Origin: Doris montereyensis
Lineage: Eukaryota; Mollusca; Gastropoda; Nudibranchia; Dorididae
Assembly: GCA_037039925.1 (NCBI GenBank)
Contig: JAXRKP010001089.1
Location: 65,001 to 129,000 of the forward strand
Direction: 5' to 3'
Length of the DNA stretch: 64,000 nt
Shown here piece after piece: positions 47,824 through 61,700 of this stretch. Position numbers and translations under genes: made by a program. The number at the start of each line of letters is the position of its first letter. Within the stretch, counting starts at the first letter, position 1. Below the pieces are notes generated by a model. It was not told the origin of the DNA. It was given only the letters and a program-made list of their open reading frames with translations, and did no database searches.

Positions 47824-48169
47824 AGTACATCTAGTGGTGCTTCTAAATTCTGTGTTTCATTACAGCTTACCCCGTCCACTACATGTGGTGATCTCATATG
47901 CAAAAGTCAAAGGAAAGAAGCAGGGACTACGAGCAGACCCGTCAATTGCTCCCTGAGCAGTGGTGTAGCGGAAGGACAGTAACCCCCGGAAGACAAGATA
48001 GTTTTGTTGTTATTGTTTTTGTTGTTGCTGCTGTTATTAGTGTTATGTTTTGGTTGGTTGACTGGCCTCTTTTTCTGGTGTTTTTCTTCTCTTTGTTTTT
48101 TTTTTGCATTTTGAGGCATCCATGTCCCATTACACTTTCTTTTTGTTTGCTTCATTTGTGGACAATTAG

Positions 48170-48240
48170 TTAGAGGGTGTTGCTGGTAGGTGTCACTTCT
48201 TTCCATTCAATCACTTTTTGACTCATTTGGATCTTTCATA
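48170..48240 (+). repeat. SINE family C fragment
   Basis: gttagagggtgttgctggtaggtgtcacttctttcca..caatcactttt. Confidence 0.55.
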
Positions 48241-48459
48241 GATAGCTGTGACCTGCACTTGGGACCTCCTATTTATCATCCATTCTTGATGCAACCGGGG
48301 CAAAAGGTTTTTTTATCCTAACAGCTTGTGAAAATATTTCAACCTGCTACGGTTGTAACCCACAACCGATCGTTTGAGGAGCAAACACCTTACCTCTGCA
48401 TCACATTGTCCTCCGCCCCCCCTGTTTGCTGTATGATGAAGAACTGCTCTCCAATTGTG

Positions 48460-48640
48460 ATGCGTTTATTTTATTTTGTTTGGATGGAATTCTCACTTTT
48501 TATCGTTTATAATTTTTGTTGACTTAATTCCATTGACGTTTATTTTATTTTGTTTGGATGTAATTCTCACTTTTTATCGTTTATAATTTTTGTTGACTTC
48601 ATTCCATTGACGTTTATTTTATTTGATGGAGTTCTCACTT
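48460..48640. repeat. 74-bp tandem repeat, 2.5 copies
   Basis: cgtttattttattttgtttg + gatggaattctcacttttta + tcgtttataatttttgttga + cttaattccattga. Confidence 0.92.
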
Positions 48641-48689
48641 CGTTTCATTTTCATTGTACTGTAATTCCCTTTATGTTTTAATTTTACCC

Positions 48690-48866
48690 TGTCTTCCATA
48701 TGCGGTGATCACTGGGTGAATTAAGAAGAAAAGGTAAAATGGAAGATGAAAAGAGTGCAAGGAAAAGAAGTAGAAGCTATTAGGGCTTTTTGTTGCTTCA
48801 TTGGAATTTATCTGCCTCTTAAGGACGGTGATCTCAGAGTGAATCAGAAAGAAACAGCAAGATGAA
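48690..48866 (-). repeat. Two SINE C copies, head to tail
   Basis: tatgcggtgatcactgggtg..aattaagaagaaaagg and ggacggtgatctcagagtga..gaaagaaacagcaagatg, both minus strand and truncated. Confidence 0.7.
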
Positions 48867-48877
48867 AATCCTGTGTA

Positions 48878-48986
48878 AAGGGAAACTTGATAGTCCAGAG
48901 GCAAGGTGTCGGCCTTTCAACAAAAGGTAGTGGGTTCAAGCCCAGCCAACGGTTGAAAAATTTTCTCAACTTTTTTTATAGGAAAA

Positions 48987-49018
<32 letters not shown>

Positions 49019-49290
49019 TCCGTGGTCCAGGCAGGTGGATCGATACCTAGTCCCATTGAAGATGGACAATAAAAAGGAAGTCCTGTGTGCAGATCACAAC
49101 ACTCTGAGCACGTTAAAGATCCTTTGGCACAGTCCAGGCAAACTTAAAAATCCCACCAAAACCCCAGAGTTGTGGATGTGAGTACATCAGATCAAATTAA
49201 ATCAGATCAAATTAAATCAAATCAAATTAAATCAGATCAAATTAAATCAAATCAAATTAAATCAAATCAAATTAAATCAGATCAAATGTA
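48878..49290 (+). repeat. SINE family A copy with poly-C and expanded tail
   Basis: Standard family A body, but the short C run before gtccaggcaggtggatcg has grown to about 30 C (48988-49017), and the tail has become an (atcaaattaa)n array of about 90 bp. Confidence 0.87.
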
Positions 49291-49500
49291 AAAATGAAAG
49301 GAAAGTAGTAGGACCTACCAAAAGCTCACTCCAACTGCTTGCATGAATGGTTGGAAGAAAGGAGAGATGTGTATATTGACTTCTATAGTGCATTAAATAT
49401 GAAGCAACATTACAGAAATAAATAAATAATAAAGAAACAACAACAACAAAAAACAAATCATGAAAACAATGGTGTTTATGTATAATTTTTTTATTTATGT

Positions 49501-49737
49501 TTACATCATATAGCAAAGAAATATGTCTTTTATAATAAAGCTACTTTTTTCTCCACCGTCAACTGGATCATCCAATGTCTTTGCCAGGTTCTCCAAATCG
49601 TTGTGCAGCTTTTCCTTAGTCGTTGAATCGAGTGGCTGTTTGTCCTTTTGCATTTTCTCCATTTGCTTGGTGAGTTCATCCAATCTTCCGATGTCTTTTA
49701 TGGACACTGTGGCCGACCCTCTTGCGGCAGCTTTGGG
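49501..49737 (-). CDS. NDUFAF5: NDUFAF5 last exon
   Basis: Acceptor atttcaag, stop TAA at 49503-49501. It begins [20 protein letters not shown], as at the vertebrate C-terminus, but continues about 60 residues more with a charged, helix-prone stretch ([34 protein letters not shown]). AATAAA on the minus strand at about 49491-49497 may be the poly(A) signal. Confidence 0.85.
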   Translation of the reverse strand, partial: PKAAARGSATVSIKDIGRLDELTKQMEKMQKDKQPLDSTTKEKLHNDLENLAKTLDDPVDGGEKSSFIIKDIFLCYMM

Positions 49738-52700
49738 CTTGAAATAAAAGAAATCGTTATTTAAAAATGTGGTCATCAAGTGATTCATTGAACATAACTG
49801 TGTTATATTTTATTAATATAACTATAACATGGTATAACATGAAGAGAGGCAAATCAATCTTTGATCTGATTTTACCCACATCCACAACTGAGGTGATTTT
49901 TAAGGAGTTTTTGGTAGGATTTCCTTTTACATTCATTTTGTCCAGACTACTTTGTACAAACAGCCATGTGGATTCTTAATGTGCACTACCTTGTAAAAAA
50001 AGCCATGTGGATTCTTAATGTGCACTACCTTGTAAAAACAGCCATATGGATTCTTAATGTGCACTGCTTTGTAAAAACAGCCATGTGGATTCTTAATGTT
50101 AACTGCTTGTAAAACAGCCATATGAATTCTTAATGTGACTGCTTTGTAAGAACAGCCATGTGGATTCTTAATGTGCACTGTAATGTGCACTGCTTTGTAA
50201 AAACAGCCATGTGGGACTTAATGTGCACTGTTTTGTAAAAACAGTCAGGTGGATTCTTAATGTGCACTGTTTTGTAAAACAGCCATGTGGATTCTTAATG
50301 TGCACTGTTTTGTAAAAACAGCCATGTGGACTTAATGTGCACTGTTTTGTAAAAACAGCCATGTGGATTTTAATGTGCACTGTTTTGTAAAAACAGCCAT
50401 GTGGATTCTTAATGTGCACTGCTTTGTAAAAACAGTCATGTGGATTCTTAATGTGCACTGTTTTGTAAAAACAGCCATGTGGATTCTTAACAGCTATGTA
50501 AAAACAGCCATGTGGATTCTTAATTGTAAAAACAGCCATGTAACTGCTTTGTAAAAACAGCCATGTGGATTCTTAATGTGCACTGCTTTGTAAAAACAAA
50601 AACTTAATGTGCACTGCTTTGTAAAACAGCCATGTGAATTCTTAATGTGCACTGCTTTGTAAAAACATGTGGATTCTTAATGTGCATGTAAAAACAACCG
50701 GATTCTTAATGTGCACTGCTTTTGTAAAAGAGCCATGTGGATTCTTAATGTGCACTGCTTTGTAAAAACAGCCATATGGATTCTTAATGCACTGCTTTGT
50801 AAAAACAGCATGAGGATTCTTAATATGCACTGCTTTGTAAAAACAGCCATGTGGATTTTAATGTGCACTGCTACTGCTTTGTAAAACAGCCATGTGGATT
50901 CTTAATGTGCACTGCTTTGTGAAAACAAAAACAGCTTGTAAAGACAGCCATGTGGATTTTAATGTGCACTGCTTTGTAAAAACAGCCATGTGGATTCTTA
51001 ATGTGCACTGCCTTGTAAAGACGACCATGTTGATACTTAATGTGCGTTTCAATGTTTATTTAATGTCGTTTTGTCACCATGAATGGGGAGGTAATAATAG
51101 AGATGGTGAGATTTTGATTTGATTTGATTTACCCACATCCACAACTAAGGTGATCTCATAGTTTTTGGTACGATATTTTAATTTTGACCGACTGCCCTGT
51201 AAACAGTCAAAGGATCTTAAAGTGCACAGAGTGTCGTGATCTATACACGGGACCTCCGTTTTTTAACACTAGGTAACCTGAACCAGGGGGGTTGATTTTG
51301 TTTGAAAAAAGCTTGAGAAAATTTTAACTGGTGGGACTCAAATAACATTTGGTTGAGAGGGCAACACCTTCCCTAGTGTCAATAACGAAACTAAAATGTT
51401 AGGACAATCAACTGTTTCTTTTGATGCTGTATTAAAAAAAGTATATAACTCAAAATTACTTAAAATCATAAAGGATAAATATGTCCTCAACTCCCCTAAT
51501 CCAGACAAGAAATAGTGCTATTACATAAAAAAAGCCATCTTGGTGTCGTTATTTTGATTCATTTCTCCTTTCGTCAACACAAAATATTCCATCTATATAA
51601 AAAATTAACATTCTACTTTCTTTTATCCATGTATTATGATGTCTGTAACAGGCCTATGAGTGAATGAGTGAGAATATGAATAACGGTACATTATATTATG
51701 TTAATTAGTGCGATTATTTATTGTAATTATGTCAATAAACACAATAACATGTTTAATGATCAATAAAGGATATCTGTATCTTATCTTATATATTGTATTT
51801 CCCTTCATATAACACTATAACTTTAAAGTGTATAACACTATAACTCTAAAGTGTATAACACTATAACTCTAAAGTGTATAACACTATAACTCTATAGTGT
51901 ATACAACAACTCTATAATTAATATAGTGTATAACACTATAACTTTATAGTATAACACTATAACTATATAGTGTATAAACTATAACTATATAATGTATAAC
52001 ACTATAACTTTATAGTGTATAACACTATAACTATATAGTGTATAACACTATAACTTTATAGTGTATAACACTATAACTCTATAGTGTATAGCACTATAAC
52101 TTTATAATGTATAACACTAGAAATAGTGTATATAACTCTATAGTGTATAACACTGTAACTCTATAGTGTATAACACTATAACTTTATAGTGTATAACACT
52201 ATAACTCTATTGTATAACACTATAACTTTATAGTGTATAACACTATAACTCTATAGTGTATAACACTATAACTTTATAGTGCATAACACTATAACTATAT
52301 AGTGTATAACACTATGACTATATAATGTATAACACTATAACTTTATAGTGTATAACACTATAACTCTATAGTGTATAACACTATAACTCTATAGTGTATA
52401 ACACTATAACTCTATAGTGTATAACACTATAACTCTATAGTGTATAACACTATAATTATATAGTGTATAACACTATAACTCTATAATGTATAACACTATA
52501 ACTCTATAGTGTATAACACTATAACTCTATAGTGTATAACACTATAACACTATAGTGTATAATACTATAACTCCAAAGTGTATACCACTATAACTCTAAA
52601 GCACATACAGGAAATCACATTGTTAACAAAGGAGACTTTAGCAGATCTGTTGTCGTTAAGAAGTATTCCAAACACGATCTATCATTATCATGGCAACCTT

Positions 52701-55700
52701 TTTAAACAGGAGGACCACGTTTTCATAAATCATTTGCTTGAAGCAACCAAGGATTAAGAAGAAAAAATGTCAAGGAACTCAAACTCACCTGGCTTGGGTC
52801 AGGTTTCCAACCAATGAAATTGATGACTTGAAACGTGGCAGGAACTCCCTGGTCATTTCCATACATCTCTATAGGGTATGACACAACACCGGAATTAGTT
52901 TGGACATTTTTTGTAAGTTTCTTATATTCTCTCATTCTACTATTAGAAATTAGTTTGGATTTTTTGAGTAAGTTATTAATACTCTCTTATTCTACTATTA
53001 GAAATTAGTTTGGATTTCTTCGAGTAAGTTATTAATACTCTTTATTCTACAATTAGAAATTAGTTTGGATTTCTTTTGAGTAAGTTATTAATACTCTATT
53101 ATTCTACTATTAGAAATTAGTTTGGATTTCTTTGAGTAAGTTATCAATACTCTATTATTCTACAATTAGAAATTAGTTTGGATTTCTTTGAGTAAGTTAT
53201 TAATATTCTCTTATTCTACTATTAAAAATTTGCAATAAAGAATCAAATGGCACAAAGAAAGATAAATATATATGTTTATAAATAAGTAAATAAATAAATA
53301 GGAAAGTAAATAAATCAAAAAAAGATAAACAAATAAATGAATAAATTTACCAATAAATAAACAAACAGGTAAATAAATGTACAAACAGATAAATAGCCAA
53401 ATAGATATACAAAATAAAAATATATAAATAAATTTGTTTCACATCATTAATTAGCACTGTCTTTACCTTAATTATTAAGAGGAAACAAAGCTACAAGTTG
53501 ACAATTAATCTACTGAAAGGTTAAATTGAGCCTGGCAAACAAATAAGGTGAGGGTCTGAAAGCTAAGGTGGTAAAGCACTGAAGACTGCACTATGTGGCT
53601 AGCTGAAGGTTGATCCCCAGTCCAGGTACGGTTTATTTTTTATGGCACTCCCGTCGTATAATGCAGCAAAATGGGCAGCTAGGTCTATTTTCAGATATCA
53701 GCCAAAGTAAAGGTGGTGTGGAAACCAATGTGTTAAACTACCTCATAATGCTGAATGCTTAGAAAATCAGTAGACTCTACAACCCGGTCAAGCATGAACC
53801 AGATGTTCCTGAACTCTTGTTCCTGTTCTTATTATTGCAATTGAAGGGGTCATTGCAATAGTGTGCCTAAGTCACAATTAGGTCATTTAGAGAAAAACGC
53901 CACAAACAACGGACTTAGGTACAGATGACTTTGAGAATTTCAGTTTCAATCGGCTGTAAATGTGATGTGTTTTCATCATATCACCGTCATACTTTTCTGG
54001 ATGCATGATTTCCTTTTATTCCCTAGGATTATCTCTGTCTCATTTTTCACAAAAGAGGACATAGGCACACTATTGAAATGACCCCTTTTATTAGTGTCAT
54101 GTTTGTAAGATGCTTAAAATTGTAGCCACCAGGATCATCACTGAGCATGGGATCTCTTTACAGTTAAAAAAGTTTTCAGAAATAGGTGAAGATGCCGTGT
54201 ACACACCTTTGTAGATGGACGCAGCTGCAATGAGAGAGTCTCTGTGGAGTTGAGGTTTTTTGTCCAGGAGCAGTTGTTCTCAGCCATTCCTGAATGATAA
54301 TACAGAAATCATGCATCCATTATAATATTGTTTTCAGAGGCTTAAATCAATCAGAATTGGCTCTCCATTTCTGAACCCCCCCCCCCCCCCACGCAGATTA
54401 GGTGTGCTAGTGTTCACTAACGGCTTTTAAATCAGGACTAAAATTCCAAATTGTTTACGCTGTAAGGCATTTGATTATGACTATGTTTTATCATATCATT
54501 TACATGTATTATATATTATTATTTTTATTATGTTGTTCTGCTGCTATTGTAAAGTGCTTAGAGCCTGTTTTCTACGAGGTAAAGCGCTACATAAGTGCCA
54601 TTTACCATTATTATCATTATATGTAGACAACAAAAATACAGAAGAAATGAGTAGTAGATGTCAAAGACATTTAAGTAGAAACCCAAAGGAAACGATTCAG
54701 AGCTTTTATAGTTTTTAAAAATATCTTTATCATAATAAGATTTTAGATTTTTTTTACTTGCTGATGAGATGAAATTTTTACCTCAGAGACGAGTTGTTGG
54801 TAAGCTCAATGTGACCTTAACGCGTATGTTTGTGAAAGTTACGAGACATGGTCATGCTTTTAATGAGCATTTATCAATCTGATTATAATGACAAAATTTT
54901 AAATGAATGGCAAAGTAGAAATGACTCCTACTCATTTACTTCATCTCTGAGATGAATCAATGCCAAGTTGGGCTATTACAGTGTAATGTTATTAGAATAC
55001 GTTGAGCATTAATTGACGTTACCACATCGGTTGATATTGGAGATGTAAACAAATAAATCGGATATAAGAATAATTGTGTTCTTCATCACTGGCGTTTTAT
55101 ATAAGCAGTAACCTTGGTAACAGAAACACCATCAAACTTGTTATCTGACTTTTAGTTTAAAATGACTCACCCTTCAGATCGTACATCAACTCAAAAATGG
55201 ACGGATAGTTGATGGTCATGTCATCAATGTCCTGTAAGCAAAGCAAAAATTGAATTGAGATTGGATATTACAGTAGGCCTTTTATTCCTGGTCACAGTAA
55301 CATTAAGACTGCTGTTGTTGTTGTCATCTTTATTATTATTACCATTGCTAGACTCATCATTATTACTATTGCTAATATATTGCTTAATATATCTAGTAGT
55401 AAGTGGACCCATTCTCCAAACTGTTTGGTGACATAGAGACTGATAAAAATTTACTCATCACCTGAAACAGAGGATTAGTCACAAAAATAGCAGAGCGAAG
55501 ATTTAACTGCATGGCGGTATGCATAAAGACTGATACTAAAATTACTCATCACCTGATAGGGAGATCTTTTGGTTGATGATGTGTTTTTCAGATCTAACTG
55601 AATCAATGTGATCTCATGTTACCATAATGCAGAGATAGAATCTAAACCTACTCGGTATTGGTAGAAATGGTTTTAGATTTATCTAAATGGATGCTGAAAG

Positions 55701-58700
55701 GGATCCAGTTTTGAATTGTTTCATTTCTAAAATTTTGAAAACAAATTACTCACAACTGGACTTGAAAATTTGAAAAAGGTTGATTGAGAACACTGCATCA
55801 ATACAGTTTGCAGCTATAAAATATATACCGGGGTAAAGAGAATTTTAATCGCTTACAAAGATCTGCCTATAAGCATCAGTAAACGAACAAGCATTGGATT
55901 ATAACATAAGTACAATATAGGCTCGCCAAAGTACTTAAAAAAAAATAATACGATTACTATGATCATTATCATCATTGTAAACAAATCCAGACAAGAAGTA
56001 GGAGTGGGAGACATTTACATAAAAAAACATCTTGACGTTGTTATTTTAATTAATTTTTCCTTTTGCCATACGAAATTATGATTTCATCTATGTACAAAAT
56101 TAATATTCCACTTTATTGTATTCATGTTTTATGACGTCTTTAACATTATGACAGTGAGGGGCTTATGAGTAAATAAGAGAAAGTACAAATTATATTACAT
56201 TAATTTAATTAATTTTTATGTCATCATTATTTATTGTGAGCATTTTGTCAACAAACACAATGTAATTTCCTGTTTAAGAATCAATAAATGATATCTCATC
56301 TCATCTTATCATTGTAGCTACTGTTGTGTATGAAAGATGTTTGAATTGTAGCTAATTGTGGAAAATGTTGAAACCTCACAATGGTTAGCATGGTGTAGCC
56401 GGCCCTCGTTAGAAGATTTCCAAGGTCATTGACAGTTGTGTAAGGGGAGATAAAGGAGCAAAACCCTGGAAGTGGCAAAACAAATAAATAATAAAAATGA
56501 GTAGATGGGTGTATAATTAAAAATAAACAGGAGAAAATTTTAACAAAAAGGATATAGAAATAAGCGATACAAGCCTAAAAGGTGCTAGTGGAAAAAAACA
56601 ACACTGATGTATTACAATGGATACCTTTTAAAGACACAGGGTTAAGAACAAAATAAAAGTACTTTATCTAAAGCCATAAACCGTCAAATATTTAAATACC
56701 ATTAGATCAGCATAAACGTTATTCAAGAACCAGATCAGGTTATCAAACACACATGATCCCCTCTTCAAACATTGATTGTCACTCACACTGATTTCACTCT
56801 TGTAAAGCAAAGTTCCTTCAAGGCCATTACGGCCCATAGAGCCAGAGCTTATCCTGGTTTCCATAGTGAAGCAGAACATGTAACAATAATCACCTCCTGG
56901 CCAGGACGTTAGTCTGACGCAGGTTTTTACTCCCAAGCTAGTGCTTGTACCTATTTGCACCTAGGTAGAGTGGGGGAAAATGGGTCTGAAGTGTCTTTCC
57001 TGAGGAACACAACATCGGATCTAGCTTTGCTAGGATTCGAACTCAGGACCTCATGATCCTCAGTCCAGCAGCCTAACTGCTCGGCAATTAACGCCATAGT
57101 TTACCCGTGTATAGTAAGACTATGGAACAAACTGCCAACAGAAATCAAAGTAAGCCTTGATTCCATTGGAATTTACCGTATCCACTATAAGAGGAGATCT
57201 TAGGGTGAATTAAGAAGACATAGCAAGAAGAAAGACACAAAGAAAATAAATAGAAACTACCAGTAGCACTTGCCAACTGCTCACTTAAGTAAGCAGAAAA
57301 AATGTGATTAATTGTACGTAAATTAAATAATAAAATAATAATAATAATAATAATAATAATTATAATAATAACAATAAATAAAAATAGTGCTTATATAACG
57401 CCCCACCCCGATACATGTCAAGCTTAGAGCGTTCAAACATGGATAAATATTATAAGTCAAGACATATGCATACATATACAGCTTACACACACCAACGCAA
57501 TAATCACGTTATGCATGACAAACGTATTTCAAGCATAGGATGATGATACAAAAGACAGTTGACACTATTGAACTACATTTATGACAGCAGTGAGAAATAT
57601 GAATCTGTGTAGGTTTTAGGGCTGTGTGGAAAACAGGTGGGTTTTTACGTTTTTCCCTAAATGTCTCAAGTGATTTTATTTCTCTTAAGTGTTTGGGGAG
57701 AGAATTCGAGATTTATGGTGCGCAAAACGAAACGGATTTTTCACCAACTGTTTTAAGACGTCTACGAGGAACTATTAACTATTAATGAAGATCTAAGGTG
57801 CCAATTTGAAACGTATGGGATGATCATGTCAGATAGGTAGATTAGGGCATTCTGGTGTATGTATTTGTGACAGAGAATCATCAGTTTATAAAGAAATCAT
57901 GAACGATGACAGTAAAACCCAAGAATTAAATTCATCAGTTATTATGAAAAAGAATTAACTTTCCTTTGAAATTTAAGGGGAACGGTACTCCAGAGGCAAA
58001 AAGTCATGGGTTTGTGCCCTTACAGGTTGAAAACACTTTCTCAAGTTTTTCGGCTAAAATCCACCCCCGGGTCCAGGCAGATGGATTGACAACTCGTCTC
58101 GTCAGAGATGAACGATAAAAAGTAGCCCCGGGTGCAGATCACAACACTCTGTACATGTTCAAATTCCTTGGCTGGTTTACAATTGGTCTAGGCCTAATTA
58201 AAAATTCTACCAAAAAAATTAATTATAGATGCGGGTAAAATCAAAATCACTTAAATCAATACTGCTACGACTTACAAATTCTTTTCTTTTCTTTTTTTTG
58301 TATAAGGGGTTAGGGGTGGGCCTAAATAAAATTCAAAAGCAATGTTATCCCTTTTAACCTTCTTCAGAATACTTGAATTAAAACTATACTCAATCTAAAA
58401 GCGATGTAGGATTTCCTGGTATAACTCGATTTTGGAAACCGTTTCTCCCTAATTGAGACCTGAAAGTAACTAAAACAGATAGCAGACGAAAAAAAAACGT
58501 ACTCCTTCTCTTTCCTGTTCAGCCAGCTGAAGGGAAACCCTCAGCTCATACAAGGTGTCTCCTCCAAACATACTGCCAACGAGAACACCATCGTTTTTCA
58601 TGGTTTGTAGAATCTGTATAAAAATACAGGAAATAAATAAGATTAAGATTTATAAACGGAATCACAGCAGTCTTTCTAAAAAAAGAAAAAGTTTCAGCAT

Positions 58701-61700
58701 ATTGCAATGTTGTGTTCCTAATGAATATAATGATAACATGTCATGTGAATAAAGAGACATTAATACAAAAAAATGATAGCAAATAATCAAATAAAATTTA
58801 AACTTTGTGAAAAATCGACTTGTTTGCCGTTAACTAGTGACTGAAATAAACAGCATGGGAGGGCCAAATATTTTTCCACATTGGCTCCCAGGTAGATTTG
58901 ATTCAGTGGCTTTACTGCATTCTCCCCCTGGAGCCAAACTTAACAAACATCACAGGAATGACAATCTCATAAATGCAATATTATATAAAAACATGACATA
59001 CTGCCATAATTTCAAGCTAGAATCAAATGTGTAATGTGTTTGGAAGATTGTAACCATTTCTGGCATTTAAAACAATACACAACTGATGGAAAAATCTGCC
59101 AACTGCCCACTCATGTAATGATCATTTATCACATTTTACTGCAGTTAAAAGTAAAATATTCATGAAGAAAAGAGACAAGCAAAAAATTTTGAAATATGAC
59201 AATCAAAGATGATCAAGACAAAGCAAATTTTGCAAGCAGGTTGTAAGCTAATCTAGCCGATAGGACTAACACGTCTGGCACAGTCAAAACACTCAGACTT
59301 GTCACACACTGACCTGTTAGCAAATTTAGCACACAGGTAGAAAGCAAACCTAACTGATAGGACTAACACACCTTGCACAGTCAGACTACTCAGACCTGTC
59401 ACACACTGACCTGTTTCAAACATCTTGGGAGGTCGTTCACCCAGTGAAGGCTGAAATGGGAATAAACATTTGTCAAGTCAATCAGTTTTTATATAACGAG
59501 TTTAAATTACAAAATCTATGAAATAATACCATAAAAGACAAAGGACCAGCAAAATCGTATATACAATATTTAAAAGATCATAGTTTGTATAAGAATCAAA
59601 TAATCTCACGATCACCTTATCTCACAATTCTAAAAATAAAAATTGGCAAGTGTTGTATCTGTTCCATCAGAGGCTGCAACAACTTGTAAACAATGTTCCC
59701 TCTAATTTTTTGTAGTTTGTGTGCGCAACTTTTTGGTGTTGTGCAAAGTATGACGAAAAATCCCAATTGTGTGAAAATGTATATATCATTATATAGATGT
59801 TTTCTTATTTTGTGCCTGCTGTTGTTTATTATCGGTGTGTGCAGACATACCTCAACAGTGATCGCTTTTCTCCTTGTGTGCGCACGGTTACATGCAAACA
59901 GCTCAAAGGAAACATTGCTTATAAATATCAATTGTTCTGAAGCATCTTGGTGTACATTCAAAATCACAATAACAACGTAAATGTTTACTTCCTCAAAGGG
60001 TCAGAGAGACAAACAGGCTGATGGGAAAGCAGGTGTCTGAAACAATTCATGCAATGTAAACTGTTATAATGAAAGGAACAGTCTATGTGATGTGGTTTCT
60101 GTAGATACAAAACGTATTCACATAATATTACGTGCATGTACCTACCTTAAATTGCTGATTACCATGTCCAGGAGTTGTCTTTGAAAGGCAGAAATTCTTC
60201 ATCCACAGTCACCTTGTGAGTTGGAACTTCAGGTGATACTTCAGCACTTTTCTGGAAATGAAAAATCGAGATTTCACTCCATTCTTTTTTTTTTTTTCTA
60301 TTTTCAATGCTTGTTTCAGTTAAGCCAATGATCTCTGTCCATAACCAGAACAATTGAATCATGCTAACATCAAAGTGATATGTGACAAGAAGTGATGAGT
60401 CCAATAAAGAAGATAGAACAAATATGTGATGCTTTCTAGGTATAACTGTGTGATTCTTGTATAAATGTGTTTTGTTGTCGGATGAAGGTTTGTTTTTTAA
60501 CCAGGAACGTCATGTTCAGTTTTATTTTCTGTGTTGGAGTTGTCCCTTGTAAACGTTTATCACGTTTGGCTTCATTCCATCATGGCTCCTTTTTTTATTA
60601 AGTGTTTAAACATTAGATTGGTGTCGGTGGCCAGTGGTCAGGCTGCCGCACTGGGGATCATCATGCCCAACGTTGTGCTCCTTGGGAAAGACACTAACAC
60701 ACATTTTCCCCACTCGACCCAGCTGCAAATGGGTACAAGCACTAGCTTGGGAGTAAAATCCTGCATCAGACTAGCATCCTTTCCAGGAGGTGATTGTTGT
60801 CACTTGTTCCGCTTCATAATGGCCTTGAAGGAACTTTATATATCTATATTTTTTTATTACATTAGAGAAATCAATAATATCAAAAACCCCATAAAAACTG
60901 TAAAATTGCCTGTCAAACACTTGAACCATGTGATTGAAAAGGAGACATTTAGGCTCAAAACATATAATGCGATATCATACAGAGCTGCCAACCCCATGAA
61001 CAGTAAAAAAAAAAAAAAAAGGTAGGAGATTGCTTGACAAAATGAAAAAGATTTGAAAAAAAAGTACAATTTCAAAAATGCTAAGCAAACTTAAAAGCGG
61101 ACAGGAGAACTCAAAACAAAAGTTTAAAAAGGTGGCCAATCTCAAAAGAAGCTTACACATCCATTTTCATAGAGGTAGGTCGACAGTACTGTATCCTATA
61201 TTATGCAACAAAGGGATTATAATATATCTAGCCATAATTGTACGTCTTATTTTGTAGAAACTAAGATAAACAACACACTACCACATAGTGCACAGAGGTA
61301 CTGGTACATCAAGTTTGCTGGTGACTTCAACTCATCAGTTTTGAATTATATTGCTCTCCTCGTTGTATACCAAGTTCTTACCAACATCTTTGTGGACAGT
61401 TCACACTGATATAAGGATTCTTACCAACATCTCTGTGGACAGTTCACACTGATATAAGGATTCTTACCAACATCTCTGTGGACAGTTCACACTGATATAA
61501 GGATTCTTACCAACATCTCTGTGGACAGTTACCAACAGCTCACACTGATATAAGGATTCTTACCAACATCTCTGTGAGACAGTTCACATTGATATAAGGA
61601 TTCCACCATGTCACTGTAGATATTCTTGCTTAAATGTCCTCTGCCACATCCCAAGTCCACAGCGGTTTTAAATACCCTGATGATAATAGTTAGATCAGCT

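Noticed and set aside
49933..50868. Repeated [13 protein letters not shown] peptide
   Set aside because: Product of the SINE-derived array; units vary in length by one base, so no frame persists.
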